Of a DNA stretch of 64,000 bases, positions 21,618 through 33,600 are shown piece after piece. The notes beneath the pieces were generated by a model that saw only the letters and a list, made by a program, of their open reading frames with translations, did no database searches and had not been told where the DNA came from. The DNA comes from Anas platyrhynchos. Taxonomy: Eukaryota; Chordata; Aves; Anseriformes; Anatidae. The position numbers and the translations under genes are program-made. Positions within the stretch are counted from its first letter, which is position 1. Every line of letters begins with the position of its first letter. The DNA lies in assembly GCF_047663525.1 (NCBI RefSeq), contig NC_092592.1, positions 23,642,501 to 23,706,500 on the forward strand, read 5' to 3'.

Positions 21618-24600
21618 GAAAGAAAGCTTTAAATGCTTACATTATTTTGATTGTTTTAATAAACGTAGTTCTTTCATTGGTAAGAATCATTACAATTTTA
21701 CAGAGGAGATGAAAAGCTTCTTTACTGTCCTTTTAATTTGAAGGGTATGCATAGGATAGACAAAATTGCGGTGATGCACCTAAAAGGTGCATCATCTTTA
21801 CATGTGGATGAGGCTAATGTCAGATCAGTGCAGCTTAATCATAGGATTTTTTTTATGTATTTTGTTCTTGCAATGCAGTATACATATGTGCTATAATATT
21901 ATTTGTTTTGAGACTTTAGGTTATCACAGGGAACTACTGTAGGGGCCTGAGTGCTTGTGAAAACTGACATAGTGAGTTATTTTTGCTTCCTGTGTCATCA
22001 GATGAGTCTATCCAAAATAGCCTAATGAAAACAGCAATGCCTTAACGTGCTAGATATCAAACAGAATCTAGTCAAACTTCTAACTTCATTCTCATCTTTT
22101 ATTTTAAGAGGAGCAGTTTGGAGTCTAAAGGACACATTGAAGTTTGCCTGCGTGTTAGGCCATTTACATTATTGGAAAAAGAAAATGAATCACAGGTGTG
22201 ACATTTATTTAATTAAAAAATATATATGCCTTTCCAGTAAGGTGAGCTTTTTACTCTTTTTCATGTCTGTTTTGCTTTTGCTTCCTTTTAATAGGACTGT
22301 TTTTTAGTGGAGGATTCAACAAGTATTATACTGAAGCCCCCTAAAAATTCCTTGAATCGACTGAGTGAAAAAACTGCTGGGCAGCAGATACAGAAATTCA
22401 CTTTTTCACAGGTAAATGACTTGTCTTTAAAAGCTTTTAAGTTATTTATTGGGGGGGGGGGGGGAAAATGTTGCTTGACTTCTATTACTTAATAAAAGCA
22501 AAACAAGCAAACTTCTTTTAATCTTTTAGTCTAAGATTAAAAACAAAACAATACCTGGTTCTTTAAAAGTCTTTAATGATTGATTAAATAAAGATATTAA
22601 CCGGTTTCTTGGTAATGTTCAGGTTTTTGGACCTGAAACAACTCAAGAAGAATTCTTTGAAGGTACAATGAAGCAACCAGTGCAAGACTTCTTAGAAGGA
22701 TATGATCGTCTTATTTTTACATACGGTGTTACAAATGCTGGGAAAACATACACGTTCCTAGGTATGAGTAATGACTTTTTTTCCTTGAACTAATGAACTA
22801 ACTTTCTTCACTTAGTAAAGTGAGAATTCCTTCTGGTAGAGTCATTCTAACTCTTTCATTTAGTGATGCTACAGAACCTGCATGTTGGCTTCTCTTTAAT
22901 ATTAGCAAATATTAGTAAATTGCCTTTGAAAGTCTCATTCCATAACAAATATCATTAAACTGGCAGCAATTGGAGTCACTACCAGAATTTATGTATACAT
23001 ACAGTGATATTCGTTTGTAAGGCTGTAACAATTTTAGTCAGGTGTCTTGAATGTCAGTGTGGGGCGGTGGGGGGTTGAGAAAAAATACATGTTCTACACA
23101 CTTCTCACATCCTGGTATATAAGTCACTCTACAGCAGGCTAATTTCTTTTTTTTTGTTGTTGCTACATTGAAGTTACATACGTATCTTTAATGCTGTTCC
23201 TTGTTTGAAGAAAGCATATCTGAGTTTGTAACATTTGTCATAGGCAAAGAGCAAACATTTCAAAATGTTTGATTACTTTTAAGTATTTATACCTTGCCTC
23301 AAGTATCCGAGTTTAGCAATAATATCACAGCACATCAGGAGTCAAGATCATCTATTTTTGTACTGTTAAAGCTCAATCTCCTTTCTGGCCAGAAGATGTC
23401 CTTCTTTATTTTTCAACCAATCTTAACAAATGAGGTGACCGGATTTACAGAGAATCAAGTTCCCCTTTTTCTTTATGATACTTTCAGTAGTTCTAGATGC
23501 TATATGAATTACCTGATACACAGAAGTAGTAGAAGACAATCGGTATTCTAGTGATCAGTCATTTCAATAAATGTGAATTTCCTATGACACAAGGTTCAGT
23601 GTCATTCTAGGTTATGTTCTTTTAGGTGAATTATAAGTGAAGACTACTGCCCGTGAATTCAGTTATCATTACTTGGGGGTGATAATGCCAACTATTTCTT
23701 GTTGTAATAGAAACAACATTTCTTTTTGATGTGAACTGGGTTGGGGTATGTTATGAGATGTGGCTATTCATTAACTTTTTTGATTAATGCATTTTTAGAT
23801 TTGATGCTTTCTCAAGGTATCATGCTTCTAGGTCTTCACCATTCAGCCCTGTCAATTCTTACTATTGCTCAATATCTAAGTCTTTAAAAACACATAGATA
23901 ACTTTCATAGAGCGTTCCGTAACTTTTCCAGTACATGGTCTCACTTGTGTTCGCAATAGACTTTTCAAACTTGTAAGGCTAAGCTTATACAGTTTTTGCT
24001 GTCATTCTTTGTGTTATGGTGGATCCTGTACTATCAAAGGAATAGAGCATGAGCTGCTGCTTCAAGCCAATACTTTCCAAAAGCACTCTGACATAAGGAC
24101 ATGGAAAACATTACTTCTGGCTGTAACTGGCCTCCGAATTCCTCATGTATGCCTTGAGATTGGAATCACTTATCTTTGTCCTCATGTATGTGTATATCTT
24201 GTTTACAATAGTAACTGGTATCTTTCTTTTGGATGCTGCTTACAGGAACTGAAGATGACATTGGTGTTCTGCCAAGGACTATGGATATGCTGTTCAAAAG
24301 TATTCAAGGAAGGCTATACCCAGGAATGGATCTCAAACCCCATCGATGTAGAGATTATGTAAAGCTGACTAAAGACCAAGTGAGAGAAGAAACTGCTATT
24401 AAAAACTCTCTACTTCGTCTAACAAAAGAGGTAGAGGAGCGCTTCTTTCTATGATAAGCACATGCATCTTAGATAGCTCAGTGTTCCTCCTGTTCATTTT
24501 TCAATGGAAAGAGGCTTCTGTGTTTATGCATGGGTATATCTACTATTGGGCAGGCACTCAAATTAGCAGTAAAGTAAGCAATAGAGCTAATGAGCCGTGG

Positions 24601-27600
24601 TCTCCTGTGGATTTGTTTTGTAGCTGAATGCTTGATAGCATGTAAGCTCTAAGGTTTTTTTTCTATAGCTTAAGCACTTAATAACTTATCCTCTGGGGTT
24701 GCTGTTTCTTAATAAAGACTGAATGTAAGTAGCACCCAATCTGTGGGGACATGGGTAGGTCCATACCTTTAAACAGTTTACTGGCTTCCAGGACACCTGG
24801 AAGAAATTCATGCTCTTCAGGACATTTCCCTCTTTCAGGTTGGCATTGTGTATTTAAAGGAAGCCAAAAATTATTTTGAAATGGAAAAGGCATAAAGCCA
24901 GCGGAGCTTTAAAGATTTGAAACAAAATAGGTTTCTGGTAGTCTTAGCAGATAGCTGTCATTAACTGTTGAGCGGTCCAAAAATACACTTCAGTTGCATG
25001 AGTTATCTGGAATTCAACCTGCTTAGTCCAATTACAGTTGTGGGGGCTGTGTCTTACACTAGCATACTTCTTTCTTGGTGTTTTTAATTCAGAATGGATG
25101 GTGTATTACAAAAAAGGAGCAGATGCTACAAACTAAAAATAGAGAGTGATTCTTGTGCTATTTTCTTTTTTCACTGGGGAAGATTGAAGCATTTCCTTAG
25201 TGGTGTGCTTGGTCTTACTGGGGTATTCTAACTTGTGGAGTTCGTTACCTTGATTTTATCTGTGAGTTAAGTGTGAATTTCTGTGGTGTGGAAGGTAGGT
25301 GGCAGTACAACTCACTTTAAAGGCACAGGCATGTATTCAGTATAGCTTCAACAGTCTTTAAGTACTTTAGGGGAAAAAAGTCTTCTGTGTGTGTGTGTGG
25401 GGGGAAAAAGCTGTGTAAAACTGATCTAGGTTGAGTGAGAATATAAGAATAAAATAAACGGCTGTGTGTAGGTACATGCAGTAACAGTAAACCTGTTCAC
25501 GTGATGTATGTGCCTCCTCTAATTTCTAGAAGTGTGCTCACAAGCCGCACTTCAATGATACATCCTAAAGTCTCTGTTTTTTTTTTTCTGTAGGTAGAGC
25601 ATCAAAATACTGCCAACAGCAAAGCACCAGTTGATTCTAAGGGTATGTTTGATACTAAAGAACTACCATTAATAAAACTGGCAAAGATGCTTTTTAAGGT
25701 CGATAACTGGCTTCTGGCTTAGGTTAAATGCCAAATGATCCTTTTATTATTATTATTATGACTGAACTGAATAATGAGCAAGCTATCTAGACAGAAAACA
25801 CAAGGATGAAATGGTTAGGAGACTACCTGTGCATCTACCCTAAACTGGTATTATACGAGATAAAACTACCTAAATACAGCTCACTTTGCTAGCTCTGTTT
25901 ACTTTGTAATATTTTGTTCTTGACAGACTTGGAAGAACCCTTAAAAGGACCAGAACAATCTAGCACAACAGTGGAAAATTACTTGAAGTTCTCTGTTTGG
26001 GTATCATTTTTTGAGATATATAATGAATGTTTTTATGATTTACTGGTTCCTATATCAAATGACAAGAAAAGAAAAACACTCCGCCTGGCTCAAGATGTCA
26101 AGGGATGTCCTTATGTAAAAGGTGATTAGAATCTATTGTAAAATGTGGAGCTTGGTATGGAAAATTGTTCTTCCTATAGTCATGTTTTTCTAGATTAGAA
26201 AATGCCTAAATAGATTTAGTGAAGCACTAGAAATGTCCAGTTGAATATGAAAGGCAAGTCTATATACAGCTCTTATCTTCAATATTGTCTTCCCTTTCCC
26301 TGCATGTAGGCCTGTGTGGATTCCACAGTCTTCATATTTCTTAGAAACATAGAAACAAGAGAATCTTAAATCTTATTCTTTTCCATTTAAAAAAAAAAAA
26401 AAAAAAAAAGTTCTAGAAGTTCTTACCTGTGGTTATAACTGGCTCAACAGTTAGGTTTCTTAGTATCTTCTGTGGAAAATCAGATTTTAGTCACCATATA
26501 AGAAAACTTGTTCTGGCTACAGATTTACATTTTACAGTACTTCAAACCAATAATATTACAAGTTTGATTATTGGTTTTGGGGGGTGGTATCAGACCTCAC
26601 ATATAACAATTCAATCTTCATGTCGGGTCCTGGAAAAAGTAGGGTTTGATACTTGTTTGACTTGTTCTACTTTTTTTGACAATTGAGATGCCAATTCTAG
26701 ATTATTAAAAGCTTGTTTGCTGGTATTTGGCATGTTTTTATCTTACATAGGCAAGGCCATAAATTGAGAAAGCTGAAGTGGACGTTAAACCTAACTCATT
26801 CACTTCTTCAAACACCAAAGTGTGTGAAATAAGAAATAGCCTACTTCGAGCTATGCTTTGGCTTAATCTTGATTATAAAGCTTAGTGTCAGGCTGTTATT
26901 GAGAGAAACACTTAATGATTTGTTTTTTCTTGAGGAACCACTTAAGGACTCTTTTTTTTTTTTCTTGGTCACATGGTATACTTGACAATACAATTTTGGT
27001 GGCCTTTCTGCTGTTGATATTATAAGATGTGTTAGGGTGACTGTAGGTATTAACTCTAGCACATACAGAGATGAAATAGTCATTATGTTGTAGCCAAAAT
27101 TCCTCACTGATGCTTTTTCAGTTAAGTTGGTGGCCCGAAAAGGTATCCAGATAACCTGTTGTGGGTGTTCTTCCCCATACTCCCAGTCTGCTGGCTGAAA
27201 CAGAAAGTGGTTCGCGTATTCTGCCTTAATGCATACATAGGACTTTTGTAATATTAGAGCCTACCTCGTTTTTTCAGTGCTCATGCTAAGGCTGCTTGCT
27301 TAATTTGGATAGAACATGCTTTGGTGTGTTGATAGGATGAAATGATGTGATATACCTTGCCCTTTCTTTTTCATTGGAGGAGGAATTTAATCCTCTCTGT
27401 TATCATTCTATAATTTGTCTGAAGAGTTGTAGTAAAATTAGTAAAAACATTAGTAAAATGTTTGTATGGCTTGAAAATGTATAATCCTCCGTGTGCATAT
27501 ATTATCCCCAGCTCTCTTCTTCCTGTTGTCTAATGATGGTTACAAAATGATTTTCTTTTTTCCTAAAGATCTGCAATGGGTTCAGATCTCTGATTCCAGA

Positions 27601-30600
27601 GAAGCTTTTAGACTTCTGAAACTGGGGCTGAAACACCAGAGTATTGCAAGTACAAAATTAAATACTTCCTCCAGCAGAAGGTGAGAAATTTTGAATAACA
27701 TAGAATATAAGATGGTGTGGGTGGAAAGGAGAAGCTAAAATATGGACTGTGGCTTTCGGAGGGTAAGAGGTTTTAACAAGTTCTAGATACATAGGTTTCA
27801 ATTCGTCCTCTAACAGCATGTGACCCCATGCTTTAAATCCAAAGGATTCTTCCTTCAAGAAGATGAATGTGTATAAAAGCTAACAATATTTTATCAAATA
27901 TTCTCTTCAAGGCAGACGAACTTAGCTTTAGTCCATCTAGATGTCTGGGGGGGGCAAAATCCATACAACAAAAATTTATATCCCGAAAGAAAAGCTGAAA
28001 AGAATAGAAGGTTTCATGTAGATGAAGACCAAGAAATTCTTCCTCTAAGCAAAATAATTAGTGTGAGTTCCAGCTGTTTAAAAAGTTTAATGTATCTGGT
28101 AGAGTAAATGCTTAGATACATGGACAGATTTAACGGGGTTTTGAACAAGTGTTGTAGATAGCAAAGTGTTTTTTCTAAGTTTTAGTCTCACTTCATTTCT
28201 CTCTACTGACTTCCAACTTCTTTCAGTCACAGCATATTCACAGTTAAGGTACTGAAAATTGAAGATTTTGAAACACCCCGGGTGATACGAGTCAATGAGT
28301 AAGTTCAGAGCAGAATTCACCTTTTCCTTTGGGATGTGTCATTAGTTGCCTTCCATGCTGGTGTATTGGTACTATGCTGTACACCTAGTGTTCCCTGGCC
28401 TCATGCATAAAACTATGGTTTCCCCACTTCTTATCTATTTGTAGTACTAAGCCTTCTACCTCAAGCTGTCAGGTTGCAATGTTCTATATCTTGCATCCTC
28501 TGCTCAGCACAATGTTTCCCTACCCTGCTTCACTCTACTTATGAAGTCATACAAGTCCTCACGGAAGAGGATGAAGGGGAAATATAGGAAGCTTTTTGGG
28601 AAGGGGTTTGGCAGGAAGTAGTGTCAAACTTGACTGGGGAAGCAATGCTGAAAAGGTGGAAGGATTGATGTAGATGAAGACTAAAAAATCCTTTCTCTAA
28701 GAAAAGTTGATTAAAGTGATAAATAATTAGCGCATATTCCAAGGCAAGAAAGCTGAATTTTCCTATTTTTGCCTTTAGATTGTCACTGTGTGATCTTGCT
28801 GGTTCAGAAAGATGCACCAAGACACGTAATGAAGGTGATAGATTGAAAGAGAGTGGAAATATAAATACCTCTCTCCTGATTCTAGGCAAGTGTATTAATG
28901 CACTCAAGAACTGTCAACAGTCAAAGTAAGTCCTACAGATTGCAAACATGTATATACATATATATATATACACATATATACTTCTCACGCATTGCATACA
29001 ACAGTTAAGCTAGTACTTGAAATATACTAGCTGACGCTGAGTTTCTTCTGGAAAAGATGGATAGACTTTCCAGATGTATAAAGTCTTTTTGATCTACTAA
29101 AGTGCTCTATAAATTTGTTTGCTTTGCTTTTTAATTAAATCATTAAATTGTAAATTGGTAAACATGCTGTCATAGGTTTTAGCAATTTAACTCTTCTGAG
29201 TTTGGCTTGTCAAACAAATTCTGGAATGACTTTTAAAACCACTTTTCAGTACCCTTACTGTAAAAGGATGAACGTTTAACTCATTTATTTCTCTGTTAAC
29301 AATTTGCTATGTAATTCTACTGTCCCAATTTTCCTCACAGTGATATTGCTACGTTTATCCTAACAAAAAGAATTGTTTTTCCAAATTTTGATGTAACACT
29401 AGCCAGATCAGAAAGAATGGTAACCATATGCAGACAAAAAAGCCTACCTGCTATTTATAGGCTAGATTGGGATCTAAATGAGAGTAGACTGAACTTTTTG
29501 TATTTTAAACAACTGTACAATATATATTGTCACATCTGGTTGTAACTTTCCAGGAATTCTTTTCCACAGTTTCTCATCTAAAGATCTTTCTGTTCCAGAA
29601 GTTGAATGAACTCACTTTGCTCATGATATGCCCTTGTGAGCTTTACCACTTGTGCCATTACGCTGTGCCTGACAGCCTATTCACAGACTATTATGCTTAA
29701 AAGATTTTTTTTTTTTTAAAAAAAAGCTTTGCTAGTGACTTGCAGTCTCCTATCTTTCTGTCCATTCTAGATAGGAAGGATGCATTAAAACTACCAGATT
29801 CTTAATGGGCTTGAATGTATTCAGAATGTCTTTCTGGTCCTAATAACTTGGAATTCTAACAACATACAACAAATGTTCTGAAGCATGATTTCTTAAAATA
29901 TTTGACTTTTTTGCAGTTATTTTTCTTAAAATGATTGGTTATTGTTCCTGCTTGTGGGTCACATGTTCTGACAGTGTAACTGCCTTGATATGTTCTGTAG
30001 CATTATTCATGTAATTCAATAGCTGTCATGTGAGGCTGTGTGACCTACCCTAGGTTAAATGTTGAACGTGTTAAAGGGCTCCCATTGGTAGTTTTACTGT
30101 ATCCTAACTGAGAAGATAATGATTAAGTAGCAGCTGAAACAGCCATGCAATCTCCATGAGCAGGTGTATCTAGCAAAAAACAATTTTAATTCATATAAAT
30201 ATTACTGTAGTTAGTTATAGCTTGTAGTCTTCCAGCTGGATAGCTCTTATATTGACTGGAACTTTTTTAACTTCTGGCCATGATTTTTTTTTTTTTTTTG
30301 TCTTCAAAGGCTGCAGCAGCACATACCATTTCGGGAAAGTAAGTTAACTCATTTTCTTCAAGGATTCTTCAGTGGAAGAGGGAAAGTATACATGATAGTA
30401 AACATAAGCCAGTGTGCTTCAGCATATGATGAAACACTCAATGTGCTGAAATTCTCGGCCATTGCACAAAAAGTAAGTGTGTAGTTGTTTATCTTGTTGA
30501 TCAATAATTATGATTTGCATTTAAAGAAGGGGCTCTCTCACTTCTAAGAACATGAATTTAATTACTGCATTTTCTGTCCCCATGTTGTGATCAAATTTTC

Positions 30601-33600
30601 TAATTACTTTTAGTCAGGCTTTATTTTCTTGTGAAGTGTCTAAGAAGCTCTACTAGAACATTCTTTTACTTTGGAGTGTGAGGGCAGGAACATCCTCTAC
30701 CAAGAAAATCCTCTACTCCTGCAAAATGTCTAGCCTGAATGGAAGAGGCTTCTTATATTTGGAAGAAACTCCCTAAAATAAATCATCTTAACTCAGTTAA
30801 ACACCTGGTCCAAAGTATGTACAACAGAACTGACCAGGCTTTCAAACTGCATTGTCTGTCATGAATAAAATGATCTGTGCCTTTGAAGTTGATTTTAACT
30901 CCAAACTATAGCAACACCTACAAGCTCATCACTTCAGTGTCGTAAGAACTGATGATTTGTCCTTCAAACAAATTGGCAATTATATGAACTCTGTACATAG
31001 GAAATTCTTTTTTGGGTGGTAAACTCATTGATTGTATGTGAATCTTCACATTTTTGCAGTTTCCCAAGCTCTTGCTCTGCCTTCTATATTGTTGAAAGCG
31101 TTGTGCTCTCGGTATCTGAAGGCATACTTGCTCTTGCTTTAAGATATGTAATTGATTTCTATGGGGGTTTTCAGAGGAACATCTTACCCAAATATTTTTT
31201 GTATGCAAATACATTTACAAAATGTACTAAGACTTAAGTGCTCATTTTGTAAAAACTTCAATGTAACTGACTTTATTTTAATCCAGGACAAGACTGTAAC
31301 TAGCATTAAAAGAAAAATGGCAGAGGAGAGCTCTAACAAAGTAGCTGAAAGCAGTCAGGTAAAGGAATCTGAGGAAACTGTATTGGAAGCGGGAAGAAAG
31401 CGTTCATTAGGAAATGAACCTACTGTGGAAGAAGAGCCACCTACAAAGAAAGGTACAATTTCTACCGTCACAGGACAAGGTGTCTTTCAAAAAAACTTGA
31501 TTCCTATTCCAGAGCAGAAGCCAAAAGTTGCAAAGCGTAAACTTTGTGGTATGAGGAGAAAATCTGTGCTAAAATGTAAATGGAAGTAACTGTTATGTCA
31601 ATGCTTGTTTGCAGAAGGTCTTATACTGTTCACTCTTAAAAGCTTAAAATACAAGTTAGTTTTTTAGACTGCTTCCTCTGTTGCTTTTTCCTCATCTGCT
31701 GATAAACTCCCAGACTCAGTAGTAATTCTAATCTTCAGGATTGTTCTCATATTAACCTTACTTCCACTTCTGCTCTTCTTCCGGGAGAGTAACATCACCT
31801 GCTCAAGTGCTTCAGAATTTCTCAGGACAAGCATCAAAGCTGTCAATGACTTATTAATTGCTCAGTCATACAATATGTGCTGTGAGACAATGTTTAATTC
31901 TGTGTGTGTGTCCTGTGAACACACCAGCACTGGTCAAGACGATAGTTCTGGCAAAGAAGAAAAGATTTCCATCTGAATAGGAGTAACTATTTAAGTCCAT
32001 AGCTGGCCTGTTGCACAGCTCTTATGTTTGCACTTTCAGTTATCTTGCTTTCTTTACTTTATTTTCAAGTTTGCCAGGGTACCACTTCTTATTTCTATCA
32101 GCGTCATTAAAGTCTGTTTAATCATCAAGATAGAGCTATGTGGGCCTGATTTGTGCAGGCAGAGCTTACAGGTACCATTTCACATTTAACTTCTGGACAC
32201 AGCTGGGCTTCAGTTTCCTAGAACTATGGAAGCCATATGCAAAAAGGGAATCAAACATCCCTTTGACACTTCCCTTCGACCCTTTCTTTCTTGCCTCTTT
32301 CTTTCTTGCCTTCCTCTTGCAAAGTAAGTTTGAGGAAGGAAATCTAGGCCTTGTTTGGATGAGGATGCTGCCCTAGGAAGTAGGGGAAGCAAGTAATTCT
32401 CAACAGGTTCTAGGAGTGATTATACAAACTAACAGCCAACAGGTTCATAAAGTGTTAAGCAGAGGTGTGTTTAGTATTGGAACAACATTCACAACTGTTT
32501 TGTGCAAGGAAAGGTCTGGAGGAAGAGACTAGGTTTGCCAACAGTAGCCAAGGGAGGTAAAATACTAGTGGGCAAATGGTATGTGTGACCCAGTAGAGCA
32601 TTTCTGCTGCTTTTACAACTTAATTGAACACTTGTCAAATATCTGAAGTCTCACTGAAAGAAAGTTCTGTCTCTGTCAGAAGATGGCTTGGTACACCAAG
32701 GTACACCAAACATCTCTGTCTCTACCATCTTTGTTTGGAGTGAATACTGGATCCTAATGGTACCACTTGAAGGTACCATGTACATCAGTGTTACAGGAGG
32801 AGGTGGGGGCAGTTGATGAAGCTGGTGTAGACTCTTTAATACACTAGATAGTAGTAGATTTGTTATAACAACTAAAACGCTCTCAAAACAACAACAAAAA
32901 ATAGAAATTTATTTTGAGAACTGACAGTTCCAGCATTGAGATTTTTCTGTTGAGAAATACAGGCTATTCAGTCATTTTAGGTGTTCCTCTTATTTTTAGG
33001 TGTTTAAGTGTCTGACTTCAAAACTGAGCTGTGAGACGTTCCATAATGGTTAAAAATACATGTTAAAAAAATTTACCATTCTTGTTAAGTATACTTGGCA
33101 CAATAGAAAAAAGAGCACAAATATATTGTGTTGGCTGTTTCATAGGATTTTGCCATACTAGTGGCATGAGCTAAATTTGTTTTAAGAGATGATGTGTTAT
33201 CTTGGCTTGAAGTTTTTGTACATTTCTTTGGCCTTTAGGTCTTGCCTTCCATGTTTTGGGACGGTGCTTTTAGTACTTCCTGAATTAGAAGATTCTGGAC
33301 TGAATGGCACGCTATCTTCTTGCAGTAATATTTATCTTGCTTTATAAGCATAATTATGGTTTTCAGCACAAAGCATTGCAATTGCTTCTAATTCCTCTTG
33401 TGAATGGCTATCTTCTTCTTACTGTAGGTGTTGGGCTATAAGCTCTTCAATTTCTCACTTGATGCCTGAGATAACAAAGTACCTTCTAGTACCTCAGCTC
33501 CTTTCCCCTTCAATGAAGTATGTAAAACTGTCTAGTATGAAGAATATGTAGTGTTTAGTTTGATACATTTTCTTGGGCCTGCCTACACAATTGGCCTTTC

